Assembly (NCBI GenBank): GCA_958510825.1 | Contig: OY294048.1 | Coordinates: 17,191,589-17,255,588, forward strand | Length of the DNA: 64,000 nucleotides | Origin: Brachypterus glaber | Lineage: Eukaryota > Arthropoda > Insecta > Coleoptera > Kateretidae | Direction of reading: 5' to 3' | In this document: piece by piece, positions 23,640 through 35,348 of the stretch | Layout of the letters: each line of letters starts with the position of its first letter | Numbering within the stretch: position 1 is the stretch's first letter | Translations under genes and position numbers: made by a program | The notes under the pieces: model-generated | Seen by the model: the letters and a program-made list of their open reading frames with translations, nothing else | Databases searched by the model: none | What the model was told of the DNA's origin: nothing

Positions 23640-24000
23640 TAAACTACCACCACACGGTGGTCCCAGAAAAAAAAGTGACAAAAGTCTGCTTTTTTGCATA
23701 GGGCCATTTTTTTCACCGCTGATTACGAAAAAAAAATAGTGAAAAAATAAAAAAAAAAAATTGCGACGAATTAGGGTGGTTCAAATTTTTTGAAAAATGT
23801 CCGATTTAGCTGAAATTTAGCATAAAGGCTTCTTTTGGTAATATTAATTCCGACCAATGCCTAAAAACTTAAAATTAAAAATGGCGGAATAAATATGGCC
23901 GATTTATTTTTAAAATTTTGCCAAAATTCATGAAAATAATTCACAAAAATTGAGAAATTTAACCCAATCTATTATGGGTTATTATCCTTGTAATACTGCT
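23640..24000 (+). repeat. Half copy of the palindromic element at 24344-25164
   Basis: Same order of blocks in direct orientation: ACGGTGGTCC, AAAAAGTGACAAAA.TCTGC, TTAGCTGAAATTTAGCATAA, GGCTTCTTTTGGTAATATTA and ATGGCGGAATAAATATGGCC. A further short piece lies at 24215-24343. Confidence 0.75.
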
Positions 24001-24343
24001 AATTACTTTGAAAATTTCATGAATTTCTACTGGCTCGTTTTTTTTTTTAATTTAAAAAAATATATTAAAATAAAATATGAGTAATTTTTATATTCTATTC
24101 ATATATTAATAAAATTACCCTAAAATTATTACAGATTTACGAAGAAAAACTATTTAGTCCCATGCATAATTTATTTTAAAAATTTAAGAAAGAAAAATCG
24201 CAATAGTAAAACGTCCAAATTGGTAAAAAAAAAATCGACTAAAGTGTGCTTTTTTGCATAGACCCATGTTGTGCACAGCTTATTACGAAAAAAATAGTGC
24301 AAAAATTGAAAAAAAAATGCGACATTAGGGTGGTTCAAAATTT

Positions 24344-25164
24344 TTAACTACTTAAGAAAATATGTTCTAAGACGTTAAGAAGGTTTATTTAGATATTAAA
24401 AAACACTGCATACAAGGATTTACTGGTTCACCGGTGCACGGTGGTCCAAGAAAAAAAAAGTGACAAAATTCTGCTTTTTTTGCATAGTCCAAACGAAAAA
24501 AATAGTGAAAAAATTAAAAAAAAAAATTGCGACATTAGGGTTGTTCAAATTTGTTTAAATTTTTCCGATTTAGCTGAAATTTGGCATAAAGGCTTCTTTT
24601 GTTAATATTAATACAGACCAATACTCAAAAACTTAGGATTCAATATGGCGGAATAAATATGGCCGATTTATTTTTTACATTTTGCCAAAATTATCAAAAA
24701 TATGGCACAAAACAAACAAAAATTGAGAGATTTGACCCATTCTGTTACGGGTTATTTTACTCCCAATTTTTGTTTGTTTTGTGCCATTTTTCGTCAATTC
24801 TGGCAAAATTTAAAAAATAAATCTGCCATATTTATTCCGCCATTTTCAATTTTAAGTATTTGGGTATTGGTCGGAATTAATATTACCAAAAGAAGCCTTT
24901 ATGCCAAATTTCAGCTAAATCGGAAAATTTTAAAAAAGTTTGAACCACCCTAATGTCGCAATTTTTTTTTTTTTTTAATTTTTTCACTATTTTTTTCGTA
25001 ACCAGCGGTGCAAAAAATGGCCCTATGCAAAAAAAGCAGAATTTTGTTACTTTTTTTTCTGGGACCACCGTGCACCGGTTAACCAGTAAATCCTTGTATG
25101 CAGTGTTTTTTAATATGTAAATAAACCTTCTTAACGTCTTAGAACATATTTTCTTAAGTAGTTG
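24344..25164. mobile_element. 820-bp palindromic element
   Basis: The left arm starts AACTACTTAAGAAAATATGT, and the right arm ends with its inverse at 25164. Inner blocks (AAACACTGCATACAAGGATT, CACCGGTGCACGGTGGTCC, ATGGCGGAATAAATATGGCC) are mirrored in order. The centre lies near 24755 between GGGTTATTTTACTCCCAA and an AAAATTGAGAGATTTGACCC block. The arms are about 410 bp with a few indels. A transcript would form a long double-stranded hairpin. Confidence 0.85.
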
Positions 25165-25649
25165 AAGCAAATAATACTTTTTAAAACAAATAATTTATAA
25201 AGTTTTGAAATTTGGGTTGTGTACTCCCAGTAGGAACCCAAATACAAATCCGAAGAGTTATGTTAAGGGACTTATTATATTCTCCATTGAATTCTTTATT
25301 TGTCCTATAAAGTTTTTGTGTATCTTCCACCCAATGCTCATAAATGACGTTGGAAAATAAGCATATTTCTCAGCAAGAAGACAAAAACACTATTCCACAC
25401 AATGAAATTTTTGAAGCATACCGACAAGCATGCTTTCTTTATATATTGTGTAGGTTTCAAATAAATCAGGGAAGTATACATGGCTTGGGCGACGGCAGCT
25501 TTTTATTCAATTGCTACGTGTATTGTTTTCTCCTAAATCCCTTAGAAAATTGGTATACAAGTCCGAAATCAGTTTTTTCCAATCCCGATAATAACACGCT
25601 ACTCTGAAAACAGATTCAACCCAAAAAGCTTTTCACTCGGGGTTTCTTT

Positions 25650-25810
25650 AGGAAGTAGGGGAAAGGGGGGAAATGCCGAGCAGAGGGTAATTATGTGCGT
25701 TTAAATATCTAAAATAAAAGTTATTTAAAAAAACAAATCAATTGCACCATATCGTAATACAACTGTGAATAAACGTCATCCGTTTAGTTGAGATTGCAAC
25801 CTGCTTTGGA
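25650..25810 (+). repeat. Dispersed repeat (other copy 46001-46165, inverted)
   Basis: Shared blocks include GGGGAAATGCCGAGCAGAGGG, CATATCGTAATACAACTGTG and CCGTTTAGTTGAGATTGCAA. Function unknown. Confidence 0.6.
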
Positions 25811-26047
25811 TTGTAGTTAGACTTTCTTGAAATCACTTTACGTTGATCTAATTAAATCGCCCTCTAAAATAAGCTGTAACTTGATTAGTTTTAAACTTTT
25901 TATTTGACTTTTAGATTTTTTTTTTCTTTTTGCATACCGATTAATGTTGTTTGTGTTAAAATAATATCATATTTTAATTTGAGGTATTTTTTAATAAAGG
26001 TTAAGTTGTGTTCTTTGAGGGAATGCCGTGTATAAAGGGGAGCCGGT

Positions 26048-26198
26048 CTTTCGTTCGCAAAAAATAACTTCGCGACCGAAACAACACAAATTTTAATTTC
26101 GCAAGAACAAAACTTCGTATTGACATTAATTCGAGAACCAAAGCTTCGCGAATTATTATATCGCATAAATAGTTAGTTCGCGGGCCATAATTTCGCAG
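26048..26198 (+). repeat. Degenerate array of TTCGCGA motifs
   Basis: About nine TTCGC/TTCGA-like words recur every 15-30 bp (GTTCGC, CTTCGCGA, TTTCGCAA, CTTCGT, ATTCGA, CTTCGCGA, GTTCGCGG, TTTCGCAG). It resembles the arm of a foldback element such as 13280-13930, but no inverted partner was found. Confidence 0.5.
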
Positions 26199-26829
26199 AA
26201 TGCCAATTGTCGAGGTTAATTAAAAAAAAATTCTTTGTATGATTTTTTTTTAATGGCTTTAAGAATATTTTTATAAATTCAATCGAATTTAATTTAGTAT
26301 GCAATTTGGTATGCTTTCAAGAATATCTGTCACCTATATTAAAAGTGCCAAAAACACAAATTTGGTTTGGTTTGTTGATTTTAGGATGGAACAGAATATG
26401 CGTGGCGATGTTATATTACCGAAGAAAAAGTTTAAAAATCGTGCTAAACGTTTACAGGAAATTGTCTTTACATATAATAAAAATAATAAATTGACTTATT
26501 GAAAGCGCATATGCCACAATTTATTTAGGTTTTCTCTTTGGTATTTAACCAACTTTATTAAGTTTAGTTATTTCGTTATATTGAATTAATTTCATTGTTG
26601 TTTTTCCCTTTATAATATATATTATATAGGGTACATTTTTGGGTAGTTTTTTTTTCCACTTTTATAATATTGTGTTGCAAAATCAAATAAATATTTGAAA
26701 TATTAAAAATTTGGTTGAAATTATATTTATTTATAAAAAACAATAATATGCAATGCAACAATCTAATGACTATATTCCTTTTGCGAATAAAGTCTAAAAA
26801 CGTTTTTTTAATCATCGTACAGAGTGATA

Positions 26830-26874
26830 TTGGTAGACTGACAGTTTCAGGTTGCTGGCCCTCTTCAGTACCAA
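26830..26874 (-). ncRNA. Hammerhead ribozyme, type I-like core
   Basis: Minus strand, 5' to 3': UUGGUA (stem I, 26874-26869), CUGAAGA (26868-26862), stem II GGG/CCU around a 7-base loop, GAAA (26848-26845), and stem III ACUG/CAGU (with A45 as the first base) around a single U. The cleavage C is at 26836, then UACCAA (26835-26830), the exact complement of the opening six bases. All invariant core positions of the hammerhead (CUGANGA...GAAA...UH) are satisfied. A stem III this short is typical of Penelope-like and retrozyme ribozymes that work as dimers. A G.U pair closes stem II. It lies just left of the cruciform repeat at 26893. Confidence 0.72.
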
Positions 26875-26892
26875 GAGTAAGTAGATTGATGG

Positions 26893-27573
26893 AATAATAT
26901 ACTATTCTATAACCAGTATGGACTAGATAATAACCGTCTTCGCCCAAAGGCTCATATGCCAAACCATCCTCTCGTGCGGAATATTATTTATAACCAGTAT
27001 GGAATAGATAATATTCCGCACGAGAGGATGGTTTGGCATATGAGCCTTTGGGCGAAGACGGTTTCGCGAGCGTGGAAGATTAATTCCATACGTGTTATCG
27101 ACTGTACTTTTTTTTCGACTGCTAATATGAGACATGCAAAGCTTTAAACTGCGGAGTGGGTTGAAGAAAATGTTCTTTTTCACTGGAAATTGTAAAACCA
27201 AAAAACAAACAAACAAATAAAAATATATAAAATTGAAGTTTATGTCAGATTGTTGTGACAGATATCATGTTTTAATTAATAACCAATAAATGACACACAT
27301 TATTTTGTTTTATATAAAAAATAATAAAACTAAGGAAAACTAATAAATTTTATATATTTTTAGGCAAAACTGCCATTCCATTCAATTATTTAATATTTTA
27401 TAATAAAATATATACTGTTAATTTTGCTAGTTTTTTTTATTTTTATAGGGAAGAAATATCACGACTTGTGATTATTCTAACTCTTGATACGTTATAGTCA
27501 TGCTGTATCTAGAACTAGAGTAAATTCTATCTATGTTTGAAAAGTTCGTGTATTTGGCTACGTTCTAAACCAG
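26893..27573 (+). repeat. Cruciform-repeat family, copy A
   Basis: A 0.7-0.8 kb family with copies A (here), B (27580-28390) and C (47960-48665). It opens with ATACTATTCTATAACCAGTA and ends near TTCTAAACCAGTCG. The bodies share TTCGACTGCAAATATGA-type blocks, CTGATACGG-like and ATCTAGAACTAGAGT segments. Copy A lost the cruciform found in B and C and instead has a perfect 55-bp-arm palindrome (26931-26986 with 27008-27063). No coding region; origin unknown. Confidence 0.75.
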
Positions 27574-27579
27574 TCGTAT

Positions 27580-28390
27580 AAAATAGTATATTCTATAACT
27601 AGTATGGAATAGACAATATTCCGCGCGAGCGGAAAGTTTGTCATACGAGCCGGCAGGCGAGTATGACGGTTCCGCGAGCGCGGAAATACTATTCCATACG
27701 TGTTGTAGACTATATATAGTAAGTATATATACTGTCTTCGACTGCAAATATGAAACACTGTATGGCTTTAAATTGCGGACAAGGTTAAAAACAATGTTTT
27801 TTTGTGACGGTTCCGCAAGCGCGGAAATACTATTCCATACGTGTTGTAGACTATATATAGTAAGTATATATACTGTCTTCGACTGCAAATATGAAACACT
27901 GTATGGCTTTAAATTGCGGACAAGGTTAAAAACAATGTTTTTTTGTGACTCGACAACAACAGCAAAACACATATTTTTAAATAAAGCAATGTTATTTTAT
28001 AATTTTATCAAATCAGTACTTAAAAAATATTTTTTTTTATTTTAGCACATATTTAAAAATTATAATGCAAAAATTGAAGGTTATGTCAAATTATTGAACT
28101 AAATTGATAAAAAACTGGTCAAATATTAAGAAAAACTAATAAACTTTATGTACATTTAACGCAAAACATTAAATTGAATTAAATTATTCATTATAGCATG
28201 GTAAAATATATATATTTTTGCTAATTTTGCTATAGTTTCTTTACTTTTATAAACAAGAGATGGCACTACATGTGCTTATTCTAACACTTGATACGGAATA
28301 TCCTTACCGTATCTAGAGCTAGAATGGATTCATTCTGTGTTTGAAAAGTGTGTGCATTTCCTTACATTCTAAAGCAGTCGAAGAAAAATG
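27580..28390 (+). repeat. Cruciform-repeat family, copy B, with internal 141-bp duplication
   Basis: Follows copy A directly in the same orientation. Positions 27602-27699 can fold into an 11-bp outer stem (GTATGGAATAG with CTATTCCATAC) enclosing three hairpins: 27619-27634, 27640-27667 and 27670-27685. A 141-bp segment starting at GACGGTTCCGC (27665) is repeated at 27806 with about one difference, so it is very recent. The body ends at TTCTAAAGCAGTCG. Confidence 0.8.
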
Positions 28391-28394
28391 ATAT

Positions 28395-29810
28395 TTCGGT
28401 CGATTTTAATAACGGGTATAGCCAACCGTAAAAGGAAACCCTGCATGCAATCCTTTTCATATTGAATCTATTTTCAAAGCGTTGTGCAGATATATCGAGG
28501 AGATTGCTTTTTAAAATATTTTTAACCTATTTGGTTCTGTTCCTTTGGCTCTTTCGCGAAGATTTATCGCCACTACGTCCTGTAATTTTAAAAGTTGTAC
28601 GACATAAATTTGTCACGTCTTTTTGCGAAAAATGCCGCTGTATTATTTTATAAAAGTAATTTTCTAGGGGAGATGGTGATGAGCATCTTTTAAAAATGGC
28701 TATTGTGTCCAGAAACATATATCGACTGGTCTGGACCAGTCTGCATGAAAAGCTCGTAAGTCATCTATGCAGAGTAAATCATTGGGTTCATACAATTCAC
28801 TATGGGCCATGGCTCCATTTTTGGCCAAAAGTCGACAAATTTGACTTTTGAATTTCAAAAAAGTAAATAGCGTAAACGAATAAGGAATAGTTAGGGCAAT
28901 TATTCTCAAAACTTTATTACACTATTTTAAAGCGGTTTTTTTAAACTAGAAAAACCCATATTATTTTTTCCATGCTTTTATAATTAAAATAAATACTACA
29001 CTTTTGAATAAGCAATCATTTAGTTTCTGTTTTGATTTAAAATAATTAAAACAGGTATAAACTAACTAAATATTATATTTAATTAATAAAACTTTTTAAT
29101 TCTTAGGATTTGTGTACTTAGCAAAAACCCAATATTTTAAACAAAATTTCCAGTTTCAATGTAAAATAACTTTGCATAACGCTACCTATTTTTAAATTCC
29201 ATACGTCATTTGGTAGCCTACACTAAGTAATTTATTGCGTGGATGCACGGTTTTGTCAGTTTTTTTGTATAAGGAAATAAATTGAACTTTTGTGTAGCAT
29301 TACATATACTTTTTCTAAAAAAGTCCATGAAGGAAACGAATTCTAATCAAAACAGTAAAAATGACCATCGCATGGGCTCAAATCTAATAAAATCATTTCT
29401 TCGGTGTATATGGTAAATTTTCTTTACATATGCCATTTATGTTAACATTTTCTCATAGGTAATGCTTTCAGTACTTTTTTACAAAATATCTGTTATTAAT
29501 AACCATCGTTAACTCTGCCTCCTATTTCCCCTATGCTTTAACTAATTTATTATAATTTTAGAGCAGTTCTTTGTTGAGTTTTTTTTCTCTAATTATCTTA
29601 AATTTATGATCTTTTGTACTTTGATAGTTAAAAATGGGAACAGAAAGAAGGGTACTCTTTTTCGGGTCCTGGGTTCAGGAATTGTAGCAATCTAGGTATC
29701 TTGTAAGAATAAATCTAAATATTTTCAAAGGATTTTTTTTTTCAATTGATTTAAAATATTCTATAGAATAATTAAAATCTAGATCAATGCTATATTTTTG
29801 CATTAGAGGG
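28395..29810. other. Unassigned intronic sequence
   Basis: No recognisable coding, RNA gene or repeat structure. Confidence 0.55.
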
Positions 29811-29814
29811 AGAT

Positions 29815-30640
29815 ACACATGAATGGGACACTTTTTTTAACGGCTGCCAAAATTTTATTTTTAATCTTTTATACGTAATTTTTTTTAGATATTATATTTG
29901 GAAATAAAAGAACACAGTACAAGTGTTAAACCTCAATAATATTTATTTTTACCAAAACTCCAAGTATTTAAAAAAAATGTAACTTGTCCCATTCAAGAAC
30001 ACGGTATTATTGAATGGGATACAAATACAAAATTGCTATTAAATCATGAAAATAGGTATTATTATCACTATAACTAATAACAATAAACCTATAATGTCAT
30101 TTCATAACAAAAAAATAGCTGTTACTTTAAATAAATGTTGTATGGGTGGTATCCTAAACACTTTCTGTTCTTTTAGAGTGATTCGTATTTAAAAGAGATA
30201 TATGTATGGAAATGAAATATGCAGTAAAATAGTTCAAGGAAACGAAATTTGACCCATTCAAGAACACTAACAATATTATCAAAAAAATAGGCTAAAAATA
30301 TTTACCTTTATCTATAATATTCGATTATTTGGTATATGTTTCGTGTTGTTCTACATAAACCAAATCCAAACAATTTCCTTTTGCCTTTCGTCAAAAAAAT
30401 ATCTTTCAAAATTATTAAAAAATTTAATTTTCACTTTTGTAAAACTGACTTGTTAAATTTGTCAAAAAACCCAGCTGCCTAAACTTTGCCATTTTTTATT
30501 ATTTTTTAACTGCACATATACGGCCATCTAAGCATGGTAACAAAAACCAAAAATTAATAAGCATAGTTCAGAAACAGGCACTGTCCCATCCAATAATATG
30601 TCCCATTCATTCTAGAAAAAAAACTAACAGCGGTAAAATT
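29815..30640. repeat. Region with recurring GAATGGGACA / TGTCCCATTC words
   Basis: The 10-base word or its inverse appears near 29821, 29984, 30013, 30248, 30587 and 30599. The flanks share AAAATTTTATTTTTAA-like blocks. Looks like a decayed inverted-repeat element with subrepeats; borders uncertain. Confidence 0.4.
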
Positions 30641-30949
30641 TTATTTTAAATATTTGTTAAAAATAAATACACAATTTATTCTGGAAAACTGCATAATATT
30701 ATCAAAATTTTAACTCTTATCAACAAAACAAAATCTTTTTGACGTGAGTGCCTTACTATCTCTACAGTTGTAAGCATTGAAATAAAAACTGTTTATTTGT
30801 ACTATTCACAGCCCTGCGCTAGAAAAGAATAGGTAGTTTCAAATTTTCCAAAATTTTCAAAAATTATCCTAGACAAAAAATTCTTGGATACAAATTTGTT
30901 TCTTGCATAAATAAGAAACTTTTTTTTGTTGAAAATTTCCATCTGTCCT

Positions 30950-32392
30950 TTCGTCCGATTACACGTTTTTTTTTCTGTGGACACCATAACTCTAGAACCA
31001 ATAACACTAGTTTACATGAGTTTTATGCGCAACTTTATTTTAATGTTTTCTTATATATTTTTTGATGCTGAATCCAAATCCATCAAGAAAAAAAAATCAT
31101 TTGTTCAGTTTTCGAGATAATCGACTCTAAAGATTTTATAAGGGGACAGTTAGAGAAATCATATATTTTCATTAAATATTTACAAAAATTGATATTTGGA
31201 GGTTTTGAGATTCGCTAAAAATTAATTTGATATTAAAAAACTTTATCCTCACCCCTTTATGGGGTAGAACCATCCCTTTTATATCTTTTTTAAGTAACCT
31301 GATAAGAGTTGGTACCTGAGGTTTTTCATCTGGCTGAAAACGATTTTATATTTTAATAAATCTGCCTTGCCCCCTTAAGGGAGTAGAACAACTCCTATTT
31401 ATGGTTTTTTAATTAACGAGATAAAAATTTGCACATAGGGGTTTTGGTACTCATAGAAACGAATTGTATTTATTCATATTTTAACAAATCTATCTCCGCC
31501 CTCTAAGGGTGTAGAACTACTCCTTATATAGTTTGACGCACGGATCTGTGGCTACGGGAAATATGTTTGGAATGTGTGTTCAAGTGGGAGGCCCGATGCA
31601 CGCACGCCTTATAAAGCTCATGCCGGAAAGAAGAGAGCCCGAATGATTCCTCCCCCTTACTTCGGTGACTTTCTTTCATGCGGAGAACTATACTTTCGCG
31701 AGGAATGTCTTGTGTTATAAAAAGAAGTAAAAATGGTCTATTGCTTTTTTTACGTTTTTCGAAAAAATAAACATTCTTTGAATTTGTTTTATTTTTTTTG
31801 CCGTTTTTGGTTTTAATAAACCTAGGCCTAAAGGGAAAGTATTATTTTGTTGACAGCAGTATTTATATTTTTTTGAGATTTTTTGTAGGCAGATTTTTTT
31901 AATATTAAATTTGGTTTGCGAGTCCCAATGTACCTAATTTTATCAGGTTAATTAAAAAAAATGTAAATATGGGTGTATACATAAATGTGTTATATGGGTA
32001 AAGATAAAATTAAAAAAAAAAAAAAAAATTATTTTCAGCGAGACGAAAAACCCTCAGGTTATAATTCTTAACAGGTTACTTAAGATATATAAAAACGGGT
32101 AGTTCCACCCCCTTAAGGGTTAAAGACAGATACTTAAATATAAAAAAGTTTTTAGCGATTCTAAAAAGCCAGAGATACCATTTTTTATAAATATTAAACG
32201 AACATATACGATTTCTATAATTTTCCCTTATAAAAACTTTGGGGTGGATTATCTCGAAAACTGAACCAACAATTTTTTTTCTTGACGGATTTGGATTCTG
32301 CATCAAAAGTTATGTAAGAAAACATGTAAATAAAGTTGCACATAAAACATAAGTTGAATTTTGTAAACTAGTGTAATCCGATAGACTTTAAG
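30950..32392. mobile_element. 1.4-kb element with about 350-bp inverted arms
   Basis: Left arm 30950-31330 and right arm 32040-32392 mirror each other: CCGATTACAC, AGTTTTCGAGATAATC, GCTGAATCCAAATCCATCAA, GATTCGCTAAAAA and AAGTAACCTG. Between the arms are repeated 'CCCTTAAGGG.GTAGAAC' units (31255, 31375, 31500) and a GC-richer piece at 31540-31700 of unknown origin. No coding frame found. Confidence 0.72.
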
Positions 32393-32854
32393 TTTTCAGG
32401 AAAAATCAAGTTCTATTCCCTCATGAAAATATTTATTTAAAATTTTTTTCGTTTTTTGCAAAAAAAAAATAAAAAATTGTTGAAATTTTTAAAGATTTTT
32501 TTTTTATTTTTTTTCACCCTTTACTGTGCACATGTGAATAGTATATAATGGAATGCGTAGCATTAGATATCTACACGGCTGGTTTTTCTATATTTTTATA
32601 AATCCAAAATTAAATTTTCCGGAAAATATAATAGTATACTTGGCATAGAAATAATGGATTCAAAACTAGGCTATACATATTATAAAAAATTTACGAGTAT
32701 TTTTACGACGAAAGTTTTGCCCGTTTTCTTTTACATTTCATTACGCAGTCACAATGGCAACATTCAAAGCTTAACGGGCACGTTGCAACCGTATCATTTT
32801 CGAATGCAACTTTTATTTAATTTTAAATCGACTACACTCAGAATCCTGTTTATC

Positions 32855-33400
32855 TACTTACATACTTACTTACTTATTTAATTACTTACTAATTTACTTA
32901 TTAAATCAATTTTATTTTCTTCCTTACTTAATAACTTATTTACTTATTCTTACTTACTTGCTTGGTTACAAGCTTGATTGCTTGCTTACTTACTTACTTG
33001 CTTACTCCCTTCCTTCCTTACTTACTTACTTATATATTTACTTACTTACTTACTTACTTGCTTGCTTACTTACTTACTTACTTACTTACTTACCTACTTA
33101 CTTAGGGAACGTTCAAGTATAACGTAACGGAAATTGACCCAAAATTCATATACTTCATAACCCGGATCTCGCGTTATTAAAGTCTGTAGAGATTTTATAT
33201 TTTGGATAAAAACACCACCTATTTGGTGGGGTAGACAAAACATGAAATCTCTACAGCCTTTAATAACGCGAGAAATGGTGTATTAATTGTATGAATTTTT
33301 GTACAATTTGAGCTACGTAATACTTGGACGTTCCCTTACTTGCTTACTTACTTTTTTACTGTACCTACCCACCTACCCACCTAACCACCTACCCATTTGT
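32855..33400 (+). repeat. (CTTA)n microsatellite split by a MITE
   Basis: Imperfect CTTA/CTTG repeats occupy 32855-33104 and resume at 33336-33358, ending in a CCTACC-type stretch. The interruption is exactly the MITE at 33105-33335. Confidence 0.9.
33105..33335. mobile_element. Tourist-type (PIF/Harbinger-like) MITE, 231 bp
   Basis: The ends are GGGAACGTTCAAGTATAACG (left) and, inverted, GGGAACGTCCAAGTATTACG (right). TTA is at 33102-33104 and 33336-33338. A 3-bp TTA duplication and GGG start fit PIF/Harbinger-derived Tourist MITEs. The inner arms also pair (TCTGTAGAGATTTTATATTT versus its inverse), so the whole unit folds into a hairpin. Related pieces lie at 925 and 7266. Confidence 0.83.
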
Positions 33401-33659
33401 AGTAAATATCAAGAGCGAGTCTAACCTCATTGATAAGCAGTATCGCGGCTGCTTGCTCGCCATATCAATAAGGCGAAATGCGTCGCTGTAAATACTCTCG
33501 AGTACAGTTGAATTTTGTAGGGGGTATAGACCACTTAGAAAAAACTATGTTTTATATTGTACTTTTAGTATTATTGACTGCACACTAACGAATATAATAG
33601 AATCATAAAATATTTTGTCTTCTTTCGTTTAAAGTAACTGCAGAATGTATAAATTATTT

Positions 33660-34640
33660 TTTTTACTACTAGCTTTAGAATATACCATTATTTATCTTGT
33701 TTTCAGACTGTGAAATCAATTTTTTTCACCTATAGCAATAATAATTTTTTCTCTGTGCAATTTTTACTAAATAAACCCAAGAAAAAAGCTTGAACTAACT
33801 TTTTATTTATTAAATATAATTAATTATAATTATTACCAATTAATACAATCAATAATTACTCAAATAATGTGAAAAAAAAAATAAAAAAAACTAAATTTTT
33901 AAACGTTAGTTCAAAGTATTTTTTTGGGCAAATGTCATTGATCAAGGCTACTCGGTTTTTATGAAAATTTAAAGAAATATCATTTCTGTAAATAATTTAC
34001 TTTATTATTTGAATAAAAATAGTTAAATACTGCTAGTAGTGAAAAACCTAATATATAAACTACGGTAGAGAATCCTCGCACTCTTAAATCCCTCCCTGCT
34101 ACGCAGCTCGGATATAAAAAATGTTTTCTCTACCTTGGTATATAATTACTATTTTTCACTACTAGCTTTACAACTGCTAGTAGGAGTAAATTTTATAAAC
34201 AATTGATTTCTGTCACTTTAGATGTTTTAGTTCTTTGTGCAATTTTTGCTAATTAAACCCAAGAAAATAGCTTTATATTACTTTTATTTATTAAATGCAG
34301 TTAATTATAATTATTACCAATTAATACAATCAATGATTATCTAAATATTATGAAAAAATTTAAAAAAAAACAAATTTTTTTAAACGTCAGTCAAAGTATT
34401 TATTTGAGCAAATGTCATTGATCAAGGCTACTTAATTTTTATGAAATTTCAAGAAATATAATTTCTCTTAATAATTTATTTTATTATTTGAATAAAAATA
34501 GCTAAATAGTGCTAGTAGTAAAAAAACTAATATATAAACTACAGTAGAGAAGACTATTATAGCCTCGTACTCTTAAATCCCTCGATGCTATGCTCGGCTA
34601 TAAAAAATGTTTTCTCAACCTTGGTATATAATTACTATTA
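33660..34640 (+). repeat. Two tandem units of about 500 bp
   Basis: Both units contain CTACTAGCTTTA, ATTATAATTATTACCAATTA, GCAAATGTCATTGATCAAGG and CTTGGTATATAATTACTATT in order. A third, inverted piece is at 60045-60280 (TAAAGCTAGTAGTG, ACAGTCTGAAAACA). Unit type unknown. Confidence 0.75.
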
Positions 34641-35348
34641 ATTAGCTTTTTTCTTTTAATAAAGATTTTTTTTCTAAAACTGTTTTAGAATTAGAATAAT
34701 ACTATTACAGCGCATGCGCTGTGAATAGTTTAATAATTGTTATGTTACACAATTTTTTTATTGCATATATCTTAAAATACATTCATCAAAAACACTGCTA
34801 TTTATTATATTATAATATATATTATATTTTTTAATTATCTATTTTTTTTGTATTTTTATTTTACGGTCCGGCCAGAAGGTCTTAGGACCTTAATTATTTA
34901 CCTGGTAATACAATAAAGTCTCTTTAAAATTTTTTATAATAGGATTTCTTTTTAAGGACCCTCCAGAAACTCCAGTTTATAAAAAAAATATGTTCACTAA
35001 AAATAACAAATATCAATGATAGCGCCTTCGCCATAATTTTAAATATCAAGAAAAACAGGCTATTATTAAAATAAGTTTTACTACAGTAGTAGTAGTAGCT
35101 TTTGTACGGTGGTGTGTGTCGCTCATAACTAAAGTGAAATTTTGTGAGGAAAAAACAAAAAAATTAAATATTTTAAGGATATAGCCAGACTCGCAGTAAG
35201 TCCTAGTTTATATATATTGTATATTTCGCTGTGAAAAACACAATTATAAGAAGAAAATTATAAAAATTCATGATACAAAGCCGTATTAGTGGGCGGAGAT
35301 AAGTTTGTTTACATTCAGTCCCTACGTTCCAAATGCAAATAATCTAAT

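Noticed and set aside
27565..28045. Two 135-codon open frames on opposite strands over the cruciform repeat
   Set aside because: Each contains the same peptide twice because of the 141-bp duplication, and neither resembles a protein. They are artefacts of a GC-rich repeat without stops.
27580..28390. Helitron interpretation of the cruciform repeat (hairpin followed by CTAG or CTGG on the minus strand)
   Set aside because: All three copies stay similar beyond the putative CTRR end, so the border cannot be there, and no clear TC 5' start was seen.
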